This document shows, piece after piece, positions 1-12,055 of a stretch of 64,000 nucleotides of DNA. The notes beneath the pieces were generated by a model. That model saw only the letters and a list, made by a program, of their open reading frames with translations, did not search any database and had not been told where the DNA came from. The translations under genes and the position numbers were made by a program. Positions within the stretch are counted from its first letter, which is position 1, and each line of letters begins with the position of its first letter. The stretch comes from Sialis fuliginosa. Its lineage: Eukaryota; Arthropoda; Insecta; Megaloptera; Sialidae. Where the stretch lies: the NCBI GenBank assembly GCA_961205875.1, contig OY540809.1:21464267-21528266 (forward strand), in the 5' to 3' direction.

Positions 1-234
1 ACAATCGAAATCTCCGTCAAGATCAAGTGACAGAAGCACAGAATCAAGTAGCAATAGTGTAGTTCCAATTCTCGCCACTGACTTGAGTCGTGGCGGTACT
101 GACTACAGACACAGCTGGCATTTTCCTGATAATGAAGAAAACGTGTTGAGTGAAAGTGAAACGTTTGTTAGAGTGAGAGGAAACGTGTCCTGCAGTAAGA
201 TAAATGAAATATCAAGAAGATCGAAAAATGAGAC
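1..234 (+). CDS. Host gene, internal exon a (5' end outside window)
   Basis: The frame starting at base 2 is open for 77 codons plus two bases and ends at a consensus donor (AC|GTAAGT at 235). The encoded stretch is rich in Ser, Arg and Glu: it begins QSKSPSRSSDRSTESSS, continues through a less biased part around YRHSWHFPDNEEN and ends ISRRSKNE. It has the look of a disordered linker, with no signal peptide, membrane segment or recognised domain. It ends in phase 2, which fits the acceptor at 42147 and recreates a Thr codon at the junction. Three-base periodicity, the strong donor and the phase match to five further exons make this a real exon. The upstream acceptor and the gene's start lie outside the window. 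Family not recognised. Confidence 0.8.
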
Positions 235-468
235 GTAAGTTCTACTAATTAATTGATGAAAGTAATAATTTGTAAAATAACTAATGACAATAATTAATAT
301 TTATTGTTAATTATTTTTGTGTATATCATTGGAACATTTAAAAGATTCCAATTAAGATAATTCAGGTACCTATAATTATGTTGGTATATTTATAAAATAA
401 TAAATATTATGTTCTCTAATTAGACCAAAAAAAAACATCTCTACCTAGACTCTTTCACTATATTTTGC

Positions 469-1170
469 TTTCTCGTCATATCGAAGATCCGAGAAGCTTT
501 GTGATCATTTTAAAATGAGAGAAAAATTGTTTTCCGATTTCAAAATTTTAAATTGATATTTCCGTTTCAGGTCAAGACAAACACTTTTTCCCGTGTCTGT
601 CTGTCTGTCCCGTAAATCATTGTAACATATTAATGAACACTGGTTAGTTGGTTGGGTCTGGCTTGAGGACGGTCCCATTTAAAAATTATTAAATTGTGTA
701 ATGGGGAGTATGGGGTATTTTATCAATATATCTCAAGATCGACAAATATTTCGTGAAAATTATATAGAATCTTTTTTCGTAGACCATTAAATTTTCTATA
801 TTAAAGGTCACAATATTTGTTGTAAAATATTCCCTTACGAAGATTTATCTGAATTTGCGTTACAAATTGTCATTTGTTTTTTACAATCGCTTTTTACTTG
901 ATATTATATTGAATGTCACTTTGACGTTTCCATAGCAGAAAAATTTAGATTTAGATTTAAACTGTTAAAAGATTAAAAATAAATGAATAAATAATTAGGT
1001 GCGTCTGAAGAATAAATATTTTTAAATAAAATTGTATAAAAATTAAATGGTTACCAAATTGCAGGCGTAGTTCATCTGAATACTTGACCGGCGTGTTCAA
1101 TAATTAACTGCTTCTGCTGAATTTAACACGAGGAAGTACTGAGCATTTATTTGGTAGATGTTTTTTTTAA
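469..1170 (+). repeat. Dispersed 0.7-kb repeat, copy 1
   Basis: Shares a long run of similarity with 36160-36810 (same orientation) and 58495-59215 (opposite). Common landmarks are 'gatacgagaagctt' near one end, 'caagacaaacactttt', 'gtctgtcccgtaaatc', 'ggttgggt(t/c)tggcttgagga(c/t)ggtcc', 'aaaatattc(c/g)c', and 'gcatttacttggtagatg' at the other end. A partial copy lies at about 17930-18060. There is no coding capacity, TIR or target duplication that I can define, so the class is open. Confidence 0.7.
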
Positions 1171-2591
1171 ATAACAACATGATTTATTATAAAATAATAT
1201 AACCCGTCAAAACATTATTTGATGCAAGTGACACTTTAAAACTCATATGAAAATATTTTGACAGTTCTTATTATATTGAAAAACATAATTTGACAAAAAA
1301 AGGATTGGTCACATCACTCCCATCACATTAGAATTCTTCAAATTTATTTAAATTACTTTTCACCAATTTCCATTAAAAATCTTTACATTTTTAGTTAATG
1401 GTAACATTTAAATTGCATCATTATTTTAATACTGAACTTCATATTTTGAAAAGTGGAGCACGGATTTGTAATAAAATTTAGCATACCTACGTATATATAT
1501 ATTCTACGTTTTTGCATCAGCTTGAAACAATGTTTCAAACATGCGGTAACGTGTTTGAAATTCATTATGTCCTATTTAATTATTAATATGATGGATTGAC
1601 ACAGAAATGGGAGATTTCCCAATGCAATGTATTAACTAAATTATAAGATAATGTTGCCTGAATACGAATAATTCATAAGCATTTTCAGAGTCAAGTTAGA
1701 GCATAATTAGATATTTTTTTCTTCGTTTTGTTCTTAGCATCGTGTTTTATATTTTATATGGCTTTAATATTTAATTTTTGACTTTTCTACTTTCGTACGA
1801 CAAACTCTAGAAACCCCAATTTTGCGTCCGTTTAAGGATAATTCCCCCACCTTAAAATATAATATATTTCTTTTGACAGCAAAATATTAACTATACTGAC
1901 ATAAATTATGATTATCTGAAGAAGGGATGAACATGCACAGAAAAATTATCTATTGGTGAAAACCGCATTGAAATCGGCTCAATAACATTCATTTTTAGAG
2001 TTCAGTCAAAGCAAAATATCTTGTAAACTATATAAGCTAAAAACTTTTTACAGAACATGTAAAATGATGCCCTATAGTAAAAGTTGTACAAATTTGTTGA
2101 AAAAATAAGTTAACAGGTGGGGAGCTGAGGAGCTAAAGCTAGGTAAAAAAATATATTTTTTATACCAAGGTATGTGGTACGTCAAAATGTATAACCAAAC
2201 CTTTCTTATTTTTTTCTTAACCAAAAATGTTGCCTGCAGGGAACTTTAAAGTAAATAAAAAAATTATAGACCAAGACGTGTGGGGTGTCAAAAAATTTGG
2301 TATCGAGACTTTGGAGAGACTACCAACAAATACTAAAGTCAACAATATCTTTTCAAATTTTGGAGAAATAGGGACAGGCGTCATATAATTTTTATTTTTT
2401 TTATTTTCATATCTAGGCATGCAGGGTATCAAAATGCAAATCTCAATTAGTAGAATAAGACCCAAGTTTTATATTTTTTTCTAACTCAAAAACGCACCTG
2501 AAAGTGGCTCCAAACCGTCCACGTAGTATGTACTTCGGAACCCTTATGGCATACACCCGTGTATGTCTTGACCGAATTTATTATATACTAC

Positions 2592-2870
2592 CACATTGGA
2601 GCCGGTGTTACCCGGCTTAGTATCCACAAAATCATAGTGACTTAAAATATTCAACATGTCCACAACATATGGTTCTTTAAACAAAATATCCACAAATTAT
2701 ACACCTTAAACTAACCCATCCATTATTGAAAAGCGAAATAAAATCCGTTCAGTAGTTACTGAGAAAATCGTGTAAAATTATACTTTCAAACTCCCAGGAA
2801 CACCAGTTCCTGTCTTGTATGAAAATAAAAAAATAAATAGGTTAGCAACAATCATAATCAATTTCGACAT
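2592..2870 (-). repeat. Dispersed repeat with 'agtagttactgagaaaatcg' core, copy 1
   Basis: Members are at 2592-2870, 19170-19375, 22735-22870, 39838-40230 and 50120-50335. Shared landmarks are 'ggtgttacccgg', 'aatccgttcagtagttactg', 'tcccaggaa(a)cac' and 'aataggttagcaacaatca'. The style resembles 3' tails of RTE-type LINEs in insects, but no reverse transcriptase is attached, so this is inference. Confidence 0.5.
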
Positions 2871-3795
2871 TTTACTTTTCATGGAAGTGTAAAGTTTATT
2901 TATATTTCAATTTTCATCCAAATGTCAAAAATCATCCAAATGTTCGATAAAATATTTGAAACAGACGTGATCATAGTAACCTAAATTAATAAAATAAAAT
3001 ATTGAAACCATAAATTATAGAATTCTGTATTCCATGGCTAGGTACAATGTTTTTATATAAATGACACTTGTATGCTTGACACATTATGGAAACAAAACAC
3101 GACTTTATAAAGATTTTTTTAGTCTTTTGATATTTAATATTAGATTTTCATAAAATATTAATAGCCACGATACTGTAGAGAAAAATTATCTATCTATTGG
3201 CGAAAAGTGCATTGAAATCGATTCAGTAATTCCCGAGTCTATAAGTCTCGTGCAAACAAACATTCATTTTTGAGATATAATATCAGTTATTTAATTCTAA
3301 CTGAAATTCCATTAAAGAAATTATCTTGACCAGTGAACAATTATCAATAATTTATTAAAGCGTGACAAGGGTACTATATGTTTGCAGGTTTAGATCTAGT
3401 TATTAATAAACTAAAATCATATACTCAAAACAAACTAAAGCAATTGCCTAAAATCTGTGCAAAACTTTTAGCTACATTGGTTTACATAATTGATAATATT
3501 TATGAACTGTGAAGTTCCTCACTAATAATTTATATCCGTGAACCATTAATCTTGAGAAATATTAATTATAACTTTGTTATACTGTTCATGTAAAACATTT
3601 TAATTTACAAAATTACTTTGTATCCACTATCAGAGAAAATGGGAACATGGTCTATGTAGTTCAACAGTTTCAATATTAATTATATACTTACTATATATTT
3701 TTTAAGTTTTCATCGTAAGTGTTAAAATCTTGTATTTTATTTTTCAATTTTGTAATGACCTAACCAAACTGTCATTTAATTGAAATAATCAGACA

Positions 3796-3900
3796 TTTTT
3801 AACTGACTTCAAAAAAGGAGGAGGTTCCCAATTCGGCTGTGAATATTTATCCGACAAATATGCTCCGATTTGGTTGATTTTTTTTTATTTGAATGAGTGC
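3796..3900 (+). repeat. Fragment of the 'acttcaaaaaaggaggagg' insect repeat
   Basis: Carries 'gacttcaaaaaaggaggagg' followed by 'ttcccaattcgg', a sequence widely seen in insect repeat families. A second fragment is at 27958-28010. Only a short piece is present and the parent element is not visible. Confidence 0.5.
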
Positions 3901-4023
3901 ACTCCCAAGATAGTCCCATATAAATTTTATCAGTGTAACTATGGACTTCAAAGATATGCCACTCAAAAGGGGAAAATAAAAAACTTTTTAAGAAAAAAAA
4001 TAAAACCTTAATTAATTAAACTT

Positions 4024-4275
4024 AGCTAATTTTGCTAGCTTGCAAACACTTTAAACGAGGTATCAAACTTTTATGACAGTTCAGTTTTTGACAAACAGTT
4101 GCATGCGCAGTTGGTTTTACTCAAAGTTAGTATATACACTTTAGTAAATATACTTTACTTTTTCACTTACTATGCATGTAACTATCTTTCAAAAACTTCA
4201 AGAGAAGTGGCATATAAGTTTGATACCCCGTTTAAAAGTGCTTGCAAGTTTGAAAATATTAACTAAGCTGTAATA
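4024..4275. mobile_element. Decayed MITE related to the 52384-52681 copy
   Basis: Left part 'gctagcttgcaaacacttt' plus 'aaacgaggtatcaaac' matches the element at 52384 and the right part mirrors it ('gataccccgtttaaaagtgc', 'ttgcaagttt'). The outer TGTCCGG ends are lost. Confidence 0.5.
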
Positions 4276-4288
4276 CTGAAAATTAACC

Positions 4289-4521
4289 TTGGGTTGATAA
4301 AGCAAAATTAATCACGATTAGTTAATCAGTTGTTTTAAAACCAGTATTACGGTAATTCTAAAAAAACAATCACATTTATGATAAATTTTATAAGGTAAAA
4401 ACTGATCATATTTAGTGAATTGTTCATTTACAAATAGAAATTAAGTTTAGAAATAACATTAATCATGGTTTGAAAACAACTGATTAACTAATCGTGGTTA
4501 GTTTTGCTTTATGCAACCCAG
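4289..4521. mobile_element. Foldback MITE, about 230 bp
   Basis: The left arm 'cttgggttgataaagcaaaa' with 'ttagttaatcagttgtttt' is the near reverse complement of the right arm 'aaaacaactgattaactaat' with 'ttttgctttatgcaacccag'. No coding capacity. It adjoins the decayed MITE to its left. Confidence 0.65.
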
Positions 4522-5381
4522 AGTAAAAGTATAAAATAATTGAATTTAATTGTTTTTGGTAATTATAGGAGCATATTTTTTTAAATCAGATATTTCTTTT
4601 GATAAAATAACATAACACGTCACTTTCCAACTATTAGTAGTCTTGTGAAAATGTTGACCACTTCTGTATATAATTGTTCTAAATAAAGGCAGATCATGAT
4701 TAACGGTGTATAGAGTGTAACTGACAGTTTATAACAACATCGAGCAAATTGGATTTGGAGCTGTCACACTGGGTATGAACACACAATAGACAATTTGTGT
4801 TTTCAACAATTCCATAGTATTAACTAATTAAACCGGGTTGGACCACTGTATAGGCCCCTTAACACACTCCCAGTAGACGGGCCTGGATAATTAACCAACA
4901 CTAAAGTTTGTATACATACATACATACATATGTATGTATACGTAGTCTATTTATTTGAGTAATTATGTAAATGAACATACACCCAACTCTTTTTTTACAC
5001 GATTTTGAAATAACACGGTCCACAAAGAAGAACAAATACCCTTTTTTGCACATTTTTTTTGTTCTAACATGAATTCTAAAAAAATACATATATATAAAAC
5101 AGAAGTGCGTTGGGTACGCACTTTATAGGGTTCCGTAGTCATTCTCACTACGATTTATAAAAAATAATTATTCCAAAATGTTTCATAAACTATTTTTGCT
5201 ATAGTGTTCGTTATAATTTTCATTGAAACTACTAATTAAAAACTACATTCTGAAATTTTCTCAAATTTTTTTTCTGATAACCATATTGAAAAGCAAACAT
5301 ATCTTGGCTGAAGGGTAAAATTTAAAAGGTCATATAACATTTTTGTTGCATTTTAAAACAGATGTGTAACTAGAAATATTT

Positions 5382-5581
5382 TTGAAGTGAAACTTCTTTA
5401 GCGAATCTAATGAATTGGAATTATCTCGTCATGTTAATCAAATGCGTCACGTAAATAATGAAACACTAATGAGAGTGAGAAAGTGACAGGCAAGAGCCGT
5501 TTGAATGTGTGTGTGCATTTCGTGAAAGAGCGATGAGTAGATGTATAAGAGAAAGAAGAAACAAAAGAAGTTTCATTTCAA
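5382..5581. mobile_element. MITE of the GAAGTTTCACTTC family, copy 1
   Basis: Ends are TTGAAGTGAAACTTCTTTA and, inverted, AAAAGAAGTTTCATTTCAA. Related copies are at 48345-48685 (inverted) and 59265-59535; all share 'aattggaat(t/g)a(t/c)ctcg' near one end and a 'gagtagatgtataagag'-like tract near the other. Non-coding; no clear target duplication. Confidence 0.6.
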
Positions 5582-6541
5582 GTGTATTGTATACAAATAC
5601 TTTTTATTATAAAAAATTGTTATGAAAATTGAAAACATACTTTGAAGGCTTTGCTCTGTTTTTAAAGAAATAAATGTAAATGTATTAAAAACAAAATTAG
5701 TAATAACATTTGTATTAGTCGTATTTTAATTTATACGTAAAAAACTAACCATACTTTTTCATGAAATTTCGGCGTAGCATTGAAAAATCAAAAAAAAGTT
5801 TATTTATTATATATATTTAAGTGTGGTATAAAATAAATTAACGAAACGAAAATAAATAATTTCCATATGTTTGCTTTAGCGGAATGTTACATTTAAGAGT
5901 ATTTAGAGCAATACAACGTGATTTTGTGAAAACGAAGATGTCTGAAGAAAATAAATACCCTGGTTTCATTGGTGATATTTTCTTATTATAGATACAATGC
6001 CTTTCTTGCCGTTTGGAGAGGTAGATATAGGAGAAATAATATTTCATTCTCGTCTCTACTTCTTATATAACATTTGTCACATTTTGTTACGAATGAAATG
6101 AAAATACTCCAAATATAGGCATGTTATTTTTGTTAAGTTGTTATATATATTGGGGTGAATGAAATTATTCTATGCACTTAAAAGAGGACATTGTACCTAC
6201 TATGGCATTTTATGTATATAATATCAATATTTTATTGTATGTATAAAAGCTTCTTATATATTTTTAAGAATACTATATTGTCGCAGAAATAAGAGCAAAT
6301 TATTGCAATATATTCATTATAGTAGTTCTCGTCTTACAGTATGTAGGTACTATACATTAGTCTGTATAAGTGTGTGTCTGTAGGGTTTTGGGATAAGATT
6401 GGGACACAAGATGGATAGAGAATTCACTATGAATTAGTGATTTCTCGTTAATTCAGTTGTAGAGAGTACGTCGTTCTTGAGATATTAAAAAACAGATGAA
6501 CTCGCGCATTGAAGATCCCGTACCGTTGAAAAATACTTATT

Positions 6542-6543
<2 letters not shown>

Positions 6544-6602
<59 letters not shown>
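6544..6602. repeat. (AT)n microsatellite, about 58 bp
   Basis: Uninterrupted TA dinucleotides. An open frame of alternating Ile-Tyr runs through it on the minus strand and is an artefact of the repeat. Confidence 0.95.
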
Positions 6603-6606
<4 letters not shown>

Positions 6607-6733
6607 AGTGTATTTTTTGAGACACCCTTTTTTTGTTATTGAAAAACTTGTAAAATACATCTCCGAATCAAAAAACAATTTTATTTTAATTTTTATTACA
6701 ATATTTTAGCCGTTAAACGATTTCTTCTATTTA

Positions 6734-6985
6734 ACGTATGTTCCGGGATCATCATCAACGAAATGTATTTTTTGAGACCATGTCCTTGAATCATACATTA
6801 GACATATAATAGTATTTATATGTATACTTTACGTATATTTCGGGAACATCATCAACGAAATGTATTTTTTGAGGACATGTCCTTGAATCATACATTAGAC
6901 ATATAATAGTATTTATATGTATACTTTACGTATATTTCGGGAACATTATTAACGAAATGTATATTTTGAGGAATTGGACACTAGA
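6734..6985 (+). repeat. Tandem repeat, period 97 bp, about 2.6 units
   Basis: Units start at 6734, 6831 and 6928 with 'acgtat(g/a)ttycgggaa' and share 'atcaacgaaatgtatttt', 'catgtccttgaatcatac' and 'agtatttatatgtatac'. The third unit is truncated. No coding potential. Confidence 0.85.
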
Positions 6986-7250
6986 CATATGTTATGTTAG
7001 TTTTTTGGCTTCCAAAGAAACCTTTCTTATGTCACTTTGTCGTCCGTTTGTACGTCACAGCAAAATATTTCATAATACTACATAAAATACGATCTAATTA
7101 AATATAATAACGGTATTCGTACCATTATGTGACAGATTAATTATACGCATGCGCATAAAATGTACCGCGAAATTTAAAAAAGTTATTTTAAAAATTCTTT
7201 TTTTTCTTTTTTATTTCATTTAAACTTGATTTTGATATGAATTTACTTAA

Positions 7251-7955
7251 GGTATTTCTCGGGGAGAAACAAGGTACGCTATATGTTAGAAAAGGAAAAA
7301 AAAGTGTACTATAAAATCAAGATAGCCGTGGTATAAAATTTGGCAACGTTTTTTCTATTGCGCATGCGCGACTTTTGTATTCCCAATGACAGCTACATAT
7401 TATTTAATATTTTGATGTGATAACGTGTTCTGTTATTTGCAGCTGAATTTGTTATATATTATAAGTTTATAATTAAGAAATGGCTTTTATTATTTTTATT
7501 ATTCCTTAAAATTAAAAGAACAATATATTCAGCACGTACGATTTTTAAATACCGCGGCAATTGTCAATACTTTGCGGCGTTGTCATAGCTAGTACCGTGA
7601 TATTTTTTATCAGAAAATAAGTTTTTATTTTACTTATAACTTAAAAACGGGGTGGTGAAAATACTTGAGATTTTTTATATAAACTCCAATTATATTAATT
7701 TAGTTTCCCTGAAAATTTCATAAATTTCTTGATCTTCCTTCACATAAAATTATTTACTTTTTCATTGAAAATCCGCTTAAAATATCGTAATCCCTATACT
7801 CGCAATGTTAAATTTTTGATTTTATTTTGACGATATCTTCGTTCACAGATGGTCAATCATTTTAAGATTTTGAATGGAGCTTCTAATAACCTTTTTTTAG
7901 TTTTTTACAAAATTTGAACTTACTCTTGAATCTTTTAATTTTTCCGAGAAATACC
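7251..7955. mobile_element. TTAA-flanked non-autonomous element (piggyBac-type), 705 bp
   Basis: TIRs GGTATTTCTCGG and CCGAGAAATACC are exact inverse matches and are flanked by TTAA on both sides (7247-7250 and 7956-7959). The opposite arm of the surrounding inverted repeat reads 'attacttaattagat' when inverted, that is, the same site with a single TTAA, an internal empty-site control. No transposase; it must have been moved in trans. TTAA duplication is characteristic of piggyBac-superfamily transposition, but the TIR does not start with the usual CCC. Confidence 0.85.
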
Positions 7956-8522
7956 TTAATTAGATATTAATAAGTCTTAATAATAATATATCAACTGTTA
8001 CTTATTAAATAATCGGTTATTTTCTGAACTCTGCTTATTGGAAAAATCATTTGAAAGTGTATGTACGTTGTATATCTTTACAAATGGATATAAAAATGTT
8101 ATTTTCTAAATAAACATACATTATGTTTTTAAATGTATAAATATGTAAGTTATTTGTATCTTCACATCAGTTATGAATGATATTTAATATATTATTAAAT
8201 ATTAATATAATATAATATATACCTATATAATATTTAATTAAATAACTGATTGTTTAGTTACTTTTCACCTGACACAATAATTTCATTAGAAACCGGTTTA
8301 TTATTTGTAAAAAGAGATAGACTAGAGTTTTGTAAATCAAAATATCATGTTCTCTTTATTTAATAATATTCGTCTTTTATATTCTCTGTTAGTGAAAGAG
8401 ACGTATATATAAATATGAAATTGAAAATGATGTGCTCTCTTTGTTTATTAGTAATCGTTGAATTAAACTAATCAACAATTAAATAATTCTTAATAAATAA
8501 TATTTAGTATTCATGTTATATA

Positions 8523-9644
8523 CATGGGCGTAGCCAGGCATGGGCAGTGTGGGGTGCTTCCGATTTAATTTTGAAATGACTTGATAAATATACATATATA
8601 GTTAAATATCGAGAAAAAAAACATTAAACTTTTTTCTCTTGTATAAAAAGGATAAACGACAATGACATGAACAGTTTACCGCTACAACAAGAGATTGAAA
8701 TAAAAAAACAGTGATATTTAAATTTTCGAATATAAAATATAGACTAAAAAAAGACCAAAATAGCTACGTAGAGTACCTAATTATATTTCTGAAGAAGATT
8801 TTGTCTTCAAAAAAATATCCAAATATAAATTTAATTGATTCAAAATAATGTGGCCAAAATAAAAGAAGAAATGAAAAAAAGGATGACTTTTCATCGTTAC
8901 TTTTGTGCAAAAAGTAACGATGAAAAGTCAGGTGTGCAACCTATCTATAAATATCAAAAATAATGAAATTGATAATTTTTTTCATAACCTTTTTACAATT
9001 CCTCGACAAGTCTAGAAAACATATGTATTATTGCAATTCGATAATTTAATGAAAATCACAGAATTTCACGAGCTAAAGTTCGAAGCAGCAACCGCGCGGC
9101 GTAGCATCGAAACGATAGAATATTTAAGAAAAATAGGAAAAATAACCCAAATTTTGTTTGCATTAATGGCCATTTATCAGACCCGTAAATACACATTTCG
9201 AGGCCCGAGGCGCCGAATATTTGAAGCTCATTGAAAAGATTTTTTATTTAAAAAAATGTTTATAAAATGGATCTTGGCTTCTGGGTGTAAACCGGGTCAG
9301 TTTGGTCGTGTTATCGGCCAACGTTTCGTCACACATTGCAGTGGACATCTTCAGGGCTCTTATAACTCTCGATAACACGACCAAACCGACGCGGCTTACA
9401 CCCAGAAGCCATGATCCATATCAAGACCACCGCGGAAGCCTCAAGACATGTTTATAAAACTTTTTAGGTAAGGGTACCATAATAATGTGGGAGCATTGTT
9501 TGCTCTTCAACATCCAAAAAGATTAACTACCGACTATTCGACCCCCCCCTTCCTTTTCCACGGGGTCCTAGGCAAAACACGCCTACTAAACCGGTTTAAA
9601 AAAAAATTCCTCCCCCCCTGAACAAAAGTCTGACTACGCCCATG
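8523..9644. mobile_element. hAT-like non-autonomous element, about 1.1 kb
   Basis: Ends CATGGGCGTAGCCAG and, inverted, CTGACTACGCCCATG, the style of hAT MITE termini. The flanking octamers (gttatata and gtgataca) agree at only six positions, compatible with an old 8-bp duplication. It carries a 67-codon open frame (9031-9234) with no recognisable transposase feature and a later insertion at 9268-9447. Confidence 0.6.
9268..9447 (-). mobile_element. 180-bp foldback insert with 12-bp target duplication, Penelope-like terminal motif
   Basis: Flanked by a perfect 12-bp direct repeat ATGTTTATAAAA (9256-9267 and 9448-9459). The insert is largely an inverted repeat ('ttctgggtgtaaaccg' ... 'ttacacccagaagcc'; 'tttggtcgtgttatcgg' ... 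'gataacacgaccaa'). On the minus strand its loop reads CTGAAGATGTCC ... GTGACGAAACGTTGG, which fits the hammerhead-like CUGANGA ... GAAA pattern found at ends of some Penelope-like elements. A second copy is at 46022-46205. The assignment to that class is inference. Confidence 0.55.
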
Positions 9645-10417
9645 GTGATACATAAAAATAATAATTGTCCCCGAAGTACCTATTCGTTAAGTAGAAGAAA
9701 TAAAACTGTCAAATTATTGCAAAAATGTTTACTTATAGATTTCTTGAAATATCATTCATAACTGATGTGAAGACACAAATAACATATTTATACATTTTTC
9801 CAAATATTTAAAAACATAATGTACGTTTATTTGAAAATAAAAATCATATTTTTATATGTTATCCATTTGTAAAGACATACAACGTACATGGACTTTCAAA
9901 TTATCTTTCCATAAAAAAGAGATCAAAAATAACCGAATATTTAACAAATAACAGTTTATATATTATTATTAAGACTTATTAATATCTAATTAAGTAATTT
10001 CATATCAATATCAAGTTTAAATTAAATACAAAAGAAAAAGAAAAAGAATTTAAAAAATAACTTTTTTTAAATTTCGCGGTACATTTTATGCGCATGCGTA
10101 TAACTCATCTGTCACATAATGGTAAAAGATATAGAGAATGGATTGCGTATCTGACTTGAAAACAGAGCCGTGTCAAAAGAAAGATATTGAAATAGGTTTA
10201 GGACATACTTGTCCTTTTTTAAACAGTAGTGTCTATTTCAATCTTATTAGAAAAAGAGATAGATATATCCCAAATGCCACCGCATTTCTCTCACTGTTTT
10301 GGAGAAATGTTACATCATTATGTTAATACAGAAAGCGCGGTCCATGCTCTATGTTTATGTCTATGGTATTTAATTTTTTACAAACTTCAAAAAAAGGGGC
10401 AGGTTAGGTAATATACA

Positions 10418-10782
10418 CAGTGGCGTACCGTAGGTTTCTACCACTCAGGACAGCGAGCAGTCGCGGATCTAGGTTTACAATTTGGGAGAGGGGTCATGGT
10501 CTGAGAAATGACAATTGGGGCGGGGGGGGGAGGGGTGATGGACTGTGACATGTAAAAAAATAAATGAACATTTTTATATTTAATTTTTGAGATTTGGGAG
10601 GGGTCATGTCCCCCATTACCACCCCCTGGATCAGCGCTTGACAGTTAGCAAATTTTTCACCCTCCCCCCGTTGCACTATAAATATTTTTTAGTTGCTACC
10701 TCAAATTTGTCGCCCCCAATCCATAATTTTGCCGCCCTCAGGGTAAATTCCCCCCCCCCCCCCCTTTCTCGGTACGCTACTC
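10418..10782. mobile_element. hAT MITE, 365 bp, perfect 8-bp target duplication
   Basis: Left end CAGTGGCGTACCG, right end CGGTACGCTACTC, flanked by the identical octamer AATATACA at 10410-10417 and 10783-10790. An 8-bp duplication with CAGTGGCG-type ends is diagnostic of hAT transposition. The interior is unusually rich in poly-G/poly-C runs for this window (for example 10520-10540 and 10750-10764). Open frames inside (minus strand 10494-10676, plus strand 10587-10811) are by-products of this composition. Confidence 0.9.
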
Positions 10783-12055
10783 AATATACATACAAGCAAT
10801 TTAAGCAATAATAATAATTTGAATAATTATTATTTGGTTTAATTATTAACCCCACAAATCAATTTGGTATTTTAATATTTAATTAGAATATAAAAACATT
10901 TTTTTCAGAATACGGCCCTTTAAAGTGAATAACAAAATAAATCGACATTGCTTGAAAAATCACTGATCTAGTCAAACCAGTTTTAAAAACAATCATGGTA
11001 GCGCCATCTATTGGTATCCCATGTATATTAATTTAGGTCCCCGAAGTAGTCGTTAAATATATACTGTGCATATATACGGAATGTCCCCGAAAAATACAAT
11101 TAATATGTGGATTTTTCGAGACCTGTCCCCGAAGTATACAAATGTCCCCAAATAATACACTGGATATATAAAAAGTCCCTGAAAAATACTCACCACATAT
11201 ATATATATATATGATAATATTTAACATACCATTTCTAGGGGTTTTTATTAAAGGTCAAAAAATAATTAAATACTAAAATATAGTTCCAATCATATTTAAT
11301 TATCAGCGCTTTTTTATAATTTTCGACAATTTTTTGTCTTCATCAGAAATGGACAAACATAATTCTATAAGAAATATACAAAAATGAGCAAAAAACATAA
11401 ATAGATGACTAGATATTAACAGATTACAAATATTTTTTAAGAAAACTTACTCTTTAAACAGTAAAATGTGTACAAATATGCAGGTACAAATCCATGCATA
11501 TTACATCAAAAATCCTTTTAAATTTAACAAAAGAGAATTATAACCATGTTGATGTGAATTTAAAACAGATAAAATCATTGCAAACCATTTTTTCTTTTTT
11601 TTTTTAAAAACATATAAAACTTAAACATAGTATTAAAAACAATTTAAAATTGAAAAATTTTCTTTTTTTATCACATTATATTCTGATGAAACGTAAATTT
11701 ATAATAAGATAAAACGCAATATAACACGATAAAACAACTATTAAACTTAAATCTAGTTACAAATATCAATATAAGTAACAGACAAAAAAGAAAAAATAAG
11801 ATTACTAGTGTTTCAAGTAAAACACCAGTATTACAAAATTGTTACATTAGTTTTGTTTTTTATTTTTATCTATGGAAACAAAATTTCATCTATGTTAAAT
11901 GTCATCCACAAACAAAAGGTAACCTAGAAATTTCAAACAAGAGGATAACATGAAAATACCAAAAACAACCTAAAAACCTAAATCAAACAATCAAAAATGA
12001 AAAAAGAAACAATCATAAACAACTGGGGAACAATACAACAAACCAGGAGGAAATA

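Larger units (their letters stand above)
7117..10125. repeat. Inverted repeat of about 370-bp arms with nested insertions
   Basis: Left arm 7117-8190 (after removing the insert at 7251-7955) is the approximate reverse complement of 9745-10125. Landmarks are 'accattatgtgacagat', 'acgcatgcgcataaaatg', 'aagtcttaataataatatat' and 'cacatcagttatgaatgat'. The loop (8190-9745) carries a hAT-like element. The right arm still shows the uninterrupted TTAA that the left-arm insert used. Confidence 0.75.
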
